Assembly: GCA_021234535.1 (NCBI GenBank)
Contig: CM037843.1
Location: forward strand, 20,801,911 to 20,865,910
From: Stichopus chloronotus
Taxonomy: Eukaryota > Echinodermata > Holothuroidea > Aspidochirotida > Stichopodidae
Direction: 5' to 3'
Length of the DNA stretch: 64,000 nucleotides
In this document: positions 50,286 to 61,369 of the stretch, piece after piece
How the letters are laid out: each line of letters opens with the position of its first letter
Position numbering within the stretch: position 1 is the first letter of the stretch
Position numbers and translations under genes: made by a program
Notes under the pieces: model-generated
The model's database searches: none
What the model saw: the letters and a program-made list of their open reading frames with translations, nothing else
Told to the model about the DNA's origin: nothing

Positions 50286-51119
50286 ATGGGAACATCTCTG
50301 CGCTGTCATATCTAACTGATTTTTTTTTCTTGCGATACCTCTTTCGCCATGTCTCTCATGCAGTCAGTCCATAATAGGATGCAACTGGATGACAACATAT
50401 GCACACATGTTGCAAATTAATGAGCCAAATGTAAGAAATGGAGATGCCATCAAGTGTTTGCATAGTCATAATTGGTTGGATTCTGCCTTTTTTTTTTTTT
50501 TGTTTTGTTGCAAACAAAAACGACTCCCTTTGAAAACGGTGTTCATCGTGCAGTTCGCCAAGAGTGTACCACGGTACATGACGGCGATGGCAGTCGTTTT
50601 CCTACCTCTGGATGCGATGATTAATCGGGAGTCAGAAGGCCAATGCATCAGTGTTAGCTTGCAGTGTGAAACACCTCTCCCCTTTTGTTTCTATAAAGTT
50701 TAATGTTAACTCCTGAATTCAGCTTAAGTCACTCACTAATCTATGTAAATTATAAAAACCTACTCGAAGCTATCGAGTAATTGGTGTGGAAATTGAGTGT
50801 ACCACTGCTTCAGTTGGAATTGTTGCATGCACGTTGAAAATTTAATGAAGTCAGTGCATTAACATCTTAACGGAAATGTTGTAAAAAAAAAAGAAAATGA
50901 AAAGTTTGGTTTCTTTTCTGAAACACTGTTGGGTGTCAACTTCTGGCAAAATTTTGCTCATGTTTTTTTTCTCTTTTTTCTTTTCGTTTGAAGCATAATT
51001 TCGTTTTTTTTTTTCTTCCTTCCAGTTTATTTTCAACTTTTTTTGTCTATTTTGTGTGAGTGTGCTAGTAATTATTTGATATTTTCATGGTGAAGATCTA
51101 GTGTAAATTCAAAGTTTGC

Positions 51120-51345
51120 AAGGTACGTACCTCGGTGAGTGGCGAATGCTCGGTAAACTGCGTGCATTGGTGGGCGTCACCAGGATGCGTTGAGGGCCCG
51201 ATGCAAATTTAACCACTGACGACGGGTGACGTGTGTCGGGGAAGAATGGAAATAAGTTCATTGTCCTGTGATCGATTAGTTATCAACCTGGTCTAATCAA
51301 GCGCCGTAATGAGCTTATCTTTTTGGATTATGGAAAAGGAACAAA
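51120..51345. promoter_or_regulatory. Candidate intronic enhancer (non-repetitive, CpG-richer, octamer and GATA sites)
   Basis: About 225 bases without homopolymers and richer in GC and CpG than the flanks. It contains the POU octamer ATGCAAAT at 51201-51208, TGACGTG (CREB/ATF-like) at 51227-51233, ATCGATTAGTTATC at 51271-51284 (homeodomain plus GATA on the minus strand), CTAATCAAG at about 51293, and CTTATCT (AGATAAG on the minus strand) at 51314-51320. In vertebrates BCL11A intron 2 holds GATA-bound erythroid enhancers. Position in the same intron makes this worth testing, but homology of the element is not implied. Confidence 0.3.
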
Positions 51346-52330
51346 ACAGGGAATTTCATATTCAGGCTCACAGTGACTTCACCTCACCCATCATTTAAAG
51401 ATGGAAATATACATAACATGCCAGCAAAGGGATAATGATAATTCTTATTTTTAGATTGTGAAGGTTATTAATAGTTGTAGCTTGATTTAAGTTTTTTTTT
51501 TTTTTAAATAAAGTGACTTTTACCCGATGTAAAGGTCATCCATCAAAGCCCAGCGATTGGTCGATGAGTTTAGAGGATGTGCCATTAAAGTTAACTTTAT
51601 TGAATAGTCGGTTTTAATTCATACCAAAATTTTGCAAAAAGTTATCAGAAAGCTTTGCATTTCTTCCCAAAGCAGCTTGTTTTCCCTTGGTATTGTGAAT
51701 GTAAAACTAAGTCGGCATTGTTATGGCATTACTATAGTGGCAAACAGATTTAGATGTAATGTACCAAAAAAAAAAAAAATCAGTTTTCAAGAGCTGGTAA
51801 AGCATCAAAGGGTGTTAAAGTTGATGAAGAATCAATTCATGATTACAAATTACTTTTCGGTTTGAAATTTACTTGCTAAGAAGAGGATTGTGTAACCTAC
51901 TGTAACTTTGTTGATGTGTATGAAAAACACTCTTGTTTTTGAAATCTAAATGATTTTTGTGTAGAGTCATGTAGCTTCCACATTTCGTAAGGATTTCATT
52001 CGATCTTCGTGGATTATGTGATGGCCGTTTTGACAATGCATATCACATCAGTCCATTGTTACATCCACATTCAAACTTGAGTTTAGTACAGAAGGTCTCA
52101 TTCGCGCTAAGGCATGTGATATGAGTCTCACATTTGTCTCCCGAAGACCACACAAAGATAAATCTTATCCGGTAAATTTGGCGTGCTTTTTCCTCATCTG
52201 AGGTTGTAGCTACAACTCTTTATGCTCAAAATAAATTGCAACAGAATCTTTACCAAATGACAACTGCCTCTATGATGTTGAAAATCCCTCCCAAATTTTT
52301 TTTTAGAGTTTAGAGAGGGATCATCCCCTC

Positions 52331-52347
52331 CTAGGTTCAATTCCTAG
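52331..52347 (+). repeat. tRNA-like T-arm / B-box (possible SINE remnant)
   Basis: CTAGG-TTCAATT-CCTAG forms a perfect 5-bp stem with a 7-base TTCRANN loop. It matches the RNA polymerase III B-box GGTTCAATTCC. No acceptor-stem partner and no convincing A-box lie upstream, so this is not a tRNA gene; a truncated tRNA-derived SINE or chance are the options. Confidence 0.25.
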
Positions 52348-52612
52348 TGTGAACACAGGTAGGGCTTCCTTTTGGACTAAACTGCTGTCACCCCCATGTG
52401 TCTCTTTACTGATCGTGGTTCAATCACCTCATATTGTTCCCATCTACATTCAATCGATAAATCAATCTATAAAGAGATTTATCTATTGTCTCAATTTGTC
52501 TGATTGCAATTCATTGCAAGCCTCAAATATTCCTCGATCTATCAGACTGTCTAAAAGTATGCGACGTTCCTCGTTCACAACCTGCTTCAATTGTCCTATA
52601 ATATACTGATTT

Positions 52613-52628
52613 CCCCCCCCCCCCCCCC
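52613..52628 (+). repeat. C16 homopolymer
   Basis: Sixteen consecutive C, the longest C run in the window. Confidence 0.85.
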
Positions 52629-53671
52629 GGCAGTTTCAACCGACCACACGTTCTGATGACCATGTGTATGTCTTTGACACGTCGTGTATCACGGTGTTTT
52701 TCCCGCTACATGTACTGTACAGTTTTCGGCACGTGCACCGCGAGACCGCAATTCACAACACCGTAGCGTACACTTGGCGGTTGTAGCGTCGCCTTTAATA
52801 GCCGACAGTGTCCTACCCTTGTATTTTTGTCTAGACTTAATGCTTCATGGTCTTTGGTTTCTTCCTTGAAGCACTTGCCCTGTCCACAATTATATGTGGC
52901 ATGTCATATGCGATGCATTCAATTATTTCAACTGCAGCACTGCAATAGCACGGTTGCATGCTCAAGCTTGTTACATGTACTACGTTGCAACAATTATTTT
53001 GACAAAGACACATTTTTTTTTGTGTGTACATTAGTTTAGCTCTAAAACTAATAACCCAGTGGTCATGTTCAACATTAGAGGGTAATTCCTGCATGACATT
53101 AATATCTAGCAGACTTCATGTGTACATGTATTATAACAAATATGGGGTAGGGTGCAGTATAGGATGAATAGCCTACAATCGATAAGTCTGCACAGGTTTC
53201 TATTCACTATTCTTTTGCCATTCATTGCCATGGACGGCCTGCACTTTTCAACAGATAATAATTGTGGCCAGATAAAATGTAAATGAACAAAATTCTCTCT
53301 TTATTTTTTTTTCCAGTGTCTATCGTCTGTTCATTCGTTGTTGTCAGGTTTGAAGGGGTAAATGTTTTCCTGTTTTTTCTTCCTGGACTTGCTTATTATT
53401 GTCTTTATAGTGTATTAACTGGATTGAATTCCAGGAATAAAATGATGGAGGTTTGAGCCTCATTTGTTGGTGAAACCGCATGGTGAGGTCAGTCAAAATA
53501 GACTCTTTCAAAGGGCAAGTGCTTGTGATAGTTGCTGGACTTCCTTCAGTTGCACTGAGTAATCTCACCTCTCAGTTTAACTCTTAGTCTCAAACCACAC
53601 CCCTTTTCCTACATGCAGTTATTCTGCATTAACCCCCTCCTCTCCTCATGTCTTTTAGTTTCTGTAACAAC

Positions 53672-53685
53672 AGAGAGAGAGAGAG
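53672..53685 (+). repeat. (AG)n microsatellite
   Basis: Seven AG units within a purine-rich stretch. Confidence 0.8.
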
Positions 53686-53952
53686 CAAGAAAGACAGAGG
53701 CTAGATAAAAATATATTAAAAGCCTGTTAAATAAAGTAATCCAAACATTTGCTCAAGATGAAGCCTGTGTCTTAATTTATTCCACCTCTTTTTTTTTTTT
53801 TCTTCATTTCCCAGTTTATAGTGCTTGTGCAGAAATGTTCTGCTTCCATGTCTCTGAAAGTCGACGGTTTAAAATTCTTGCCCATTATTCTGTCAGATCT
53901 ACTTGTTCGGTTAGAAAATCAGCCACTTGACATTCTGCATTACAGCCCACAC

Positions 53953-53976
53953 ATATATATATATATATATATATAT
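53953..53976 (+). repeat. (AT)12 microsatellite
   Basis: Twelve uninterrupted AT units. Confidence 0.9.
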
Positions 53977-54069
53977 GCCTTTATCGCCTTAATCCCCGAG
54001 TCTTAACGTTATCCACACTAGTACCCTCTCCGCCATGCAAAGTCACACAAAGTTACAACGAACGACGAA

Positions 54070-54340
54070 GGAAGGAATTATCCAACCATGCTGAGCGGTG
54101 ATAACTGGGAGAGAGAATAATTTCTCATCTCCAGGATGCATCCCAAATTTCCCAAATCATTAAATTTGCAGCATCGAATATCCCGATCCCTCTGGTCATC
54201 AGTATGCTCACATTCATGATTCGAGTCATGCTTGGGACTCGGGAAGGGATGCCCGCCTTGAAACAGGATATGCCACTCGACCGAGAGAAGGGTTGAGGCA
54301 GGTGTTATAAATGCCACCGGTTTTTTTTTCATAACTTTCG
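54070..54340. other. Non-repetitive, GC-richer intronic segment
   Basis: About 270 bases of balanced composition with several CpG and no simple repeats (for example GGGACTCGGGAAGGGATGCC and CACTCGACCGAGAGAAGG), set between an AT microsatellite and a polypurine tract. No exon-like frame with splice sites is evident. Could be a conserved non-coding element; only a cross-species comparison would tell. Confidence 0.2.
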
Positions 54341-54362
54341 AAAGACGAGTTTAAAATTAATT

Positions 54363-54480
54363 GTTAGATGATGAAATGAGCAAATGAAGAAAAAAAGCAG
54401 GGGGAAAAAGTGAAGAAACACTTAAAAGAAAGATGAAGAGAATTAAAAAAAAGAGATGGCAAAATAATTAAGATAGGTGG
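54363..54480 (+). repeat. A/G-rich polypurine tract
   Basis: About 115 bases dominated by A and G (AAGAAAAAAAGCAGGGGG and similar). Low-complexity sequence. Confidence 0.6.
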
Positions 54481-54484
54481 ACAA

Positions 54485-56970
54485 ATTTAAGAGATGTATT
54501 TTCCAAAGTGAAGAAGAAAGAAATGCAAATGAGGTTGTGGTTAAATGGCAGTGAGATTGCCCAAACAAAAGAGAGGCAAACCTAGCAGTAGCTTCCTTTA
54601 ATGTCCATGGTCACATCCAGTTAACTTGGCTCAGCTTGGGCAAGGACGTGTTTAAGAATCCCTTCAATCACAAATGAATTTATAATCTCGCGCAATCAGA
54701 TCATCAACACGGTTGGAAGCTGCAGGCAGAAAAACTTGACCGGCGGTGATAAATTCCAGTACTTGAAAGGTAAACTGAAGAAAAGGCAGATAATCCAGTC
54801 ATCAGAATTGAAAAGATGTCAAAGGAATCGTCAGATTGCTAAATCTTTCTCTCAGAAGACCACAGCCGTACATGTTATGTGTGCAACGATTTCGCTCTTG
54901 AAGTTGTGTGTGTTTGCCGGCTGTAATGGCAGACTCAGTTGGTGTTGGTATGCACCATGGCTATCCAGGATCCCCGATTGTGCTCAGTGTGTGTTACAGT
55001 CAGTCCGGTGTTCGCGTTAATAAGGAATTGAACCTGGGAGGGGAATCCCTGTCTAGTAAAAATTTTGGGAGGGATTTTCAAAGTCAAGGAGGTGGTTGCC
55101 ACTCAGTAAAGATTCTATTGCGAGTTGTCGTATATATGTATCTGTAATCGTAGCTTCACCCTCAGCTACCGAGAAGGGTGCGGGATTTTTCCGCGTAAGA
55201 GTTATCTTTGTGTGGGATCCAGGAGATCAATGCAGGATGTGCACGATCTTGCGCCTTGGAGTGAACACTGCGTCAGCCTACTGCTGATCCAGGTTTGCGG
55301 TTATCATATGTGATCAATCAAAATGAAGGCAACTCAGTGATGTGAAGTCAATATATCCCTGCAACTCTTCAATATGTTTTCCAGGAGATTTCCCACCAAA
55401 TTGTCCAATTTTCGATCATCATGACTCCGACCATGAATGTGCTGTCTGAGATATGCATGTTCCTCACATAATAAATTAGGTCTCTGCAGTTTATCACGGC
55501 GGAGCTGTTACCCTGTAGACCATGCACGCACACTGCTCTAGCAGTGTATGATTTACACATTCTAGAAATTCAACAGGTGGTATGAAAAAGTGACTGCCGT
55601 TTGAATTTTTCACTTTTTTGGTGTGTGAGCTAGTGTGTGAATCACGAAGGGGGGTCATTTTATTTTTGTGTGTGTGGGATGATGTGGAGGGAGATGAGGG
55701 GAAAAATGATTGGAAAGGAGGAGATGATATTGAAGAGGGATAAGTTTGGTTAAGAGATGGCTGAAATGAGACAAATGTAAAATCATGCAAATACAGAAGG
55801 AAACATTTTCGACTTTTTCAATCAGAGAGTGTCGTAGCTGCAATTGGTACAGCATTAATGTGCATATGGCACAGCTAGTGTACAGATTGGTAAATGTAAG
55901 TTGATGGTTATAATTTTGATTACTGAACATGCATCATACTGTACCATACAAGCAAGGATGGTAAGCAGTCATCGCAGTTTACTGAAATGGATGTAGTTGC
56001 ATTCGTGTACACACCAAACTCATGTTCAGTACATAGTTCGGTCGTTCGGTCGGTATTCACCTTTAAAGTTCTATCACAACCTGATGAGGGAGAATAAATG
56101 AAGACTACTACTACGTGTTGTAGTGTATATACGTGTAGAATGATCAAGGAGCTATCATCGTAGTTGTTATTTTCCTTTTGTGTATGGTTTTACCCTTTTT
56201 TTTTTAAGCTACCGTGTATTAATTAGGCACGCATGCATGTCAATAACTTAAATGTAGGTGAAATTCAGTGGCTGAACAATGGAGCCCTAGCTCCACCACA
56301 TTTGCTATTTTGTTTATGTTTTAACATTTTTCTTTTATTTAGTCCACACCATCATATATCACACAAAGAGTGGATTCACAAGCAGCCCGCAGTAGTCTGC
56401 AGGACTTTTCTACTGTTGCGTGCACAATACACGCCACTGTGGCCGGTGCTGCTGTTTGCACTGTCCGTTTCCAAACTATATTTATGATCACCTACAATCA
56501 GGCCAGCTTCTATGTAATATCTATAGATCTGGAAGTGATGTACAGCCATGCCATGCAGCCAACTGCTGCATCCTGCAGCCAGCGGCCACTTATGACATTG
56601 CATGATGTTATTGGCCGGCTGGCAGTACACAGTGTAAGGTTTAAACATTGATGGAACCTTTGGACCAGTTTCAGACAATGGAATAGTAAAGAGTATTATT
56701 ACAGATCAGACATGATGCTTTAGAACTCTTGAAAACCCAGTCATGTTCAAAGTTGACCTGTTACCATGCAGTTAGTTTGTGTGTGTGTGTGTGTGCAGTG
56801 GTATAATGGCTGGCTGGTAGCTGTATTTATTGTGTATAATACTGCATGTGCTGTGATGATCGTGCTTTCGCCTGAACTTCTGTCTTTTTCGTTGAACCCC
56901 CAAAACGCAGTGGTGTCTACGTTTTTTGGTGTGTCACTGTGGGGTGTATCAGTTCAGTGTGCTTGAAAAG
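54485..56970. other. Intronic non-coding stretch
   Basis: No coding frame is supported. 54580-55300 is less AT-rich than average, but its frames (54736-55020, 54908-55147, 55096-55313) overlap one another and show no domain. A G/A-rich stretch lies at 55665-55760 and (TG)9 at 56778-56795. Confidence 0.55.
56778..56795 (+). repeat. (TG)9 microsatellite
   Basis: Nine uninterrupted TG units. Confidence 0.85.
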
Positions 56971-56974
56971 TGAA

Positions 56975-57122
56975 AATAAAAAAAATGGCCTGCCAGTTAG
57001 AGAAGGGAAAACATGGAGGAGCAGGGAGGGGAAAAGAGACGGGAGAAAAATGGATGGAAAAAAGAGGGACTCAGGGAGAAAGAAAGAGACTTGAGGGTGA
57101 TGGGCGAGTGAGGAGACAGGTG
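56975..57122 (+). repeat. Long polypurine tract with G runs
   Basis: About 145 bases, strongly purine on the + strand, with GGGAGGGGAAAAGAGACGGG at 57025-57044. A frame through it (56970-57161) is Lys/Gly/Glu/Arg-rich and is a composition artefact. Capable in principle of triplex formation; the G runs do not quite satisfy a four-run quadruplex with short loops. Confidence 0.6.
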
Positions 57123-57164
57123 TTGATATGTGAACAAAACTTACAGTATATATTCAGATAACCT

Positions 57165-60100
57165 TGTTTAACATGTAATCGTTCTACTATCAGGTTTCTT
57201 CGGCTTTAAGGTGTAGGAAATATTAGGATTTTTTTTATTTTAATGTCTTGTATGAACTTTTTTGCAAGATACCTGAGTTCAATCTACAAATATTTTTATT
57301 TCTTTCTCAATTCATCCAAAATTATCAGGATTTTTCATTGCCTTGCTAAATGCATTTGTGCAGCATATGTATGGAGTAAATGCTACCGTGTGGTATCGAG
57401 TTGTTCTCCTCCGAGATAACAGATAAAGAAAGTCAACTCACCAGAGTCTTATGATTGGGGACAGCACATATTGCCATACGTCTTCTGATAGGATGGTATC
57501 TAGTACTATCTACTCGGAGCACCACCATCGAGTCAAAGCATGAAGGAAAACTTTGGGCCAGAAACACCATTTCCAAGCCCATTTTTGTCTGTTTACATAC
57601 TTTCTTATCCCACCCCCTTCACATTAATGTATATTGGAACATGGTTTCACGTACGTAAATTTTTTAAGTATTGGGCCAAAACATGACTCAGAGCAATGGA
57701 ACCCCTTTCTCGAACCTTCGCAGCCCTGTCATGGCACCACCGGTAGTTACGATCGATAACAAAGCCGATGCTCAAAGCACTCTCACTCAACCTTGCATTC
57801 TTAAACTGAAACTTAATTGACCTGTAGAGTATTTACATGTCTAAAAATTAACAAATAAACCTGTCTTTGATGACTGACTGACTTTCCGCATCGCTTAATT
57901 AAAGCAGAAGAAACCTTACAGCAAAGACAAGTATTTATGGGGAAATTGCCTTTGGTGGCTGACTTTCTAAATATCTCAAAGATACTACGTAGACCTTTAC
58001 TATATCTGTCGTTATCATGTATAACGATGGAAACCTTTGCAACGGAGCCACGTATTGTAGCTCAGTGTTATGCAAGGGGTGCAAGGCCTTTAGCACGCAC
58101 TAGTTTCTCGTAGCACATTAGCAGATCAACAGACCTGGGAAAAACTTGAGTGAATTGAGAGGCATTGGACGCAAGGTGAAAACTTGTACCAGTATATCTT
58201 TGCCAGGCAGCTGACAGTCGGTTTCTGGTCGATGCATTCGCATTAATGTGCGTGCACGTCCAAACTTATACGAGTATATGGTGCAACTTGAGGGATTAGA
58301 CACCTATAGAAATATTAACATCTCATTAATTGGTTTGAGAGCTCGCATAGCAAATTTCTGTCTTCGATGTCATAATGAGATTTCAAACTTACTGCTGCTT
58401 ATATTGATTCCCTTGTTTTCCTTGGTTCATTTTTTTTTCTTTTTTTTCACATTGCTCTCATAAGTACAATTATCAGCAGGGGAAACATGTACTCATTTGT
58501 TCCTTACCTATTTTTTCCTTTGTTTTGAAAATTTTATCGTTTGAGTATGCACAGTAAGTCTTGATACAAAAAGGAGATATATGTTACAGTGATGGGATCT
58601 TTATAAGCCTTGTTGCACTGCAAGCCTGATAGCATATCTGCATAAGTACATATGTCTGAACCGATTGATGTACATGTATCAAACTTTTCTGAACTCGACA
58701 TCAAACCAAAAGAATCTTTTTTACTTTCTTCGCAATTGAGCAATTATGTAAAGGTATTAAAGTCCGTATATATTTGATAATAAAGTGCCATATCACTGCC
58801 AAGAGATTGTAGTGCACCTAGTTCAAATAATGCACTCAGTACATTAAATGCACTAAAACAATTTGAATGACTCATTAATTATGTAATGGTTTATCCTATT
58901 GCTTGTTTATACATTTTTGCCAGATACGGACTCACCAGATGGGGTCAGCTATGTATTTCATTTCTTCAACTTTAGTGTCTTTAGTGAAATGTATATCTCC
59001 CAGTGAGATATTTTGTAAATGTAACCATCAGTATGGTAGCCAATGGAAAAGGTTTTGTTTGGTCAGAATTTCTGAACAAAAGAAGGAGGTTTAATGCAGT
59101 CATTTGACAGCGTGATGAAATTTAAGGAGAACTGCTGAGTCTGTAATTCAAGGCTTATAGTGTAGCAAATCCAATAAAGGCAATTTACAAAAACATGCAA
59201 CAACAATCTTAAGAAAGAAAAAAATCAATTGTAAAAATTAAATGATAAACAGGCCAAGGAACCAAAATTGCTAAAATCAGTTACCTGTATGTGTATGTTA
59301 AAGATATGTTTTCAGACTCTGTTTAAGAGTCCATTACCTTTGTAACCACAAGGAAGTCGGCAGTATGCTTAAAGTGATTATGTGCGTAGGCAAAAAGTAA
59401 AAACATTGAAATTTCATCTCCAAAAGTTTGGTAAGGCTTTTAATTACACCATATAGACAATCTGGGAAAATAAATAGGCTTCAGTTGGTTAATTTTGCCA
59501 TATGATTTCAAATTCTCCAAACATAACGACAAAAAGTGTAGAATATGATAATGTAGTGGTTGACAGTTTTCATTCAAATCAAGGGTGTGCTTCTTTGAGC
59601 AAGCCAATGGGAAGTATACTAGTGTTGAATATTCAGTTAACAACTCAGGATCACTGACGCCGCGGGCAAGGTTGTGTTCAGTTCGTTGGTTATTTATAAA
59701 TACAGTGTTTCCTTCCACCAAATATTACAATTCCCAATACCTACCAGGGAGCGACGACTTGAGTGGTATGATTTTGATACACTATAGTGAGACCTGTACT
59801 GTTGCATATTCATTATGTGGCCGGTTATAGTAAGAACCGTTAATTTTCAAATATGATTTCTGTTTTTTACTGTTTTTATGCCAATCCCATTGCTTTTCGA
59901 AGTAGTTACTGTCATTTTCCTTCATTGAAAGACATAGTCCGTTCATGTACAACTTCGCGTGTACATTTAAAAATAAAGAAAAAGTTAAGATCAAACATAA
60001 TCTTATCTTTTTGGTTTTTCAATACACACGCAATTACTTTAACTATTAACAGTGACTACAGCGACTGCAACTGAATCATCGAAAAAGGCAAAACTGACGT

Positions 60101-61320
60101 AGAAAAGTGGATCGGAACGATTAATCTTACATGTAGAGGATACGTCCTTTGTTTTGAAATTGTGAAAAATAAACGGTTAAAAAAAAAAGAAGATAATCAT
60201 GTGGAATCAAATGTTGTGAGTTGTAGTCATGTGACAAGTAGCTTGTAGTGTGCAGTTACATTGAACTCCATTACCATGGCAACAGAAAGATATATTAACT
60301 GAGAATTTCAATTTACTATCCATATAGAAATAAGTTTTGCGAGCAGGTACCTGCTCTTTTCTACACATTCATTGTTCATTCATGCCATTATTCAAGTCTG
60401 ACAATCATGAGCTACATTTGAAAGAGATATGTCTCGCTCAACATCTTTTTTCTTTTTTTGTCTTTGTATATCGCTGCAGAAAACATGCATTTTTCTGTCT
60501 GGTATAGCCTACTGTATACCTCAGATTCAGGCAGGTACACCAACTTGATGAGAACAAGGTCTGTAGTTGTCTAGGTGGCATTATAGTTTCAAGAAATTTT
60601 CAGATCCGATAAATGAACTGGACAAAGGAGTATGTATGAATGCACTGTCACACATGTATAGTACTTGTAACTTTGTAACAAGGCTTAATTATTTGAGACT
60701 GCTGTATGTCTTTCTTTTAGCGGCCAACTATATCTTGGTGAAACTTTTGTCATGTTCTGATGCTTAATTCAGTTTTCAGAGAGATCTTGGGGTCGATCAC
60801 ATTTACATTTGTCAACACGTACCACCGAGTTGTGTTTGTGTTTACTATTTACAGTACAGGCGAGATGAATGGAGACATTAGTTTCCATAAAAAAGTCCTC
60901 AGCAATAGATCCCCCTTACATGTGATGTCACAATGATACAGTGAAGCGCCCTCCTTTAAGTACAAGCTATTTTAACATGTGCACATGGAATCAATGCCAT
61001 TCGATCTACATGCGTTTAGGATAGCCGTATGTACTCTTTGTTCATTTTTCCTCAGGGAGGGCACCCTCCTTTGATTTAATGTGACAAAAAAGGGGGTCTA
61101 TAAAGCAATGTAATCTCGTCAAGTAACAGAGATTTTGAAATCTTTAGTGCTGTGTGTGTGCATCCCAGAGTAAATCTTCCTCAGAACTCACTAAAGTAAA
61201 ATTTTCATAGCTGTAAAAATGAACCAATTTAGAAAATGTTGCCTTTGGTATGTTCCACAAGCACAGTGATTTCTTTTCTAGTTGTTGTTATATTTAATCA
61301 CTGTATCACTGTTATTTGTC
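57165..61320. other. Intronic non-coding stretch
   Basis: No coding frame is supported. Contains a perfect 16-bp palindrome at 60341-60356, A10 at about 60179-60188, and two copies of a GC(G/A)CCCTCCTTT block at about 60948 and 61067. Confidence 0.6.
60341..60356. repeat. 16-bp perfect palindrome containing back-to-back CAGGTA
   Basis: GAGCAGGTACCTGCTC is a perfect palindrome holding CAGGTA on each strand, the core bound by ZEB/Snail-type zinc fingers. About one 16-bp palindrome is expected per 64 kb by chance. Confidence 0.4.
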
Positions 61321-61337
61321 TATCTTACCGTCCTTCT

Positions 61338-61365
61338 CCCCTTCCCCTCCCCTTCTCCCCTTCCC
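61338..61365 (-). other. G-quadruplex motif (minus strand)
   Basis: On the + strand five C runs (4, 4, 4, 4 and 3 bases) occur in 28 bases, so the minus strand carries five G runs separated by loops of one to four bases, satisfying the G3+N1-7 quadruplex pattern. The + strand could form an i-motif. It sits in the non-template strand if transcription is leftward, or the template strand of the rightward BCL11 transcript. Confidence 0.7.
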
Positions 61366-61369
61366 GTAT

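Larger units (their letters stand above)
44420..51115. other. Intronic non-coding stretch
   Basis: No coding frame is supported; the 136-codon minus-strand frame at 48750-49160 lacks any domain. Contains a palindrome AGCTATATATAGCT at 46951-46964, a (GA)n run at about 46718-46727, a 23-bp tandem duplication at 48681, a C15 run at 49283 followed by an A-rich 90 bases, and T-rich tracts at 50488-50501 and 51005-51014. Confidence 0.6.
51346..54060. other. Intronic non-coding stretch
   Basis: No coding frame is supported. Holds A13 at about 51766-51778, a tRNA-like T-arm at 52331-52347, C16 at 52613-52628, (AG)n at 53672-53685 and (AT)n at 53953-53976. Confidence 0.6.
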
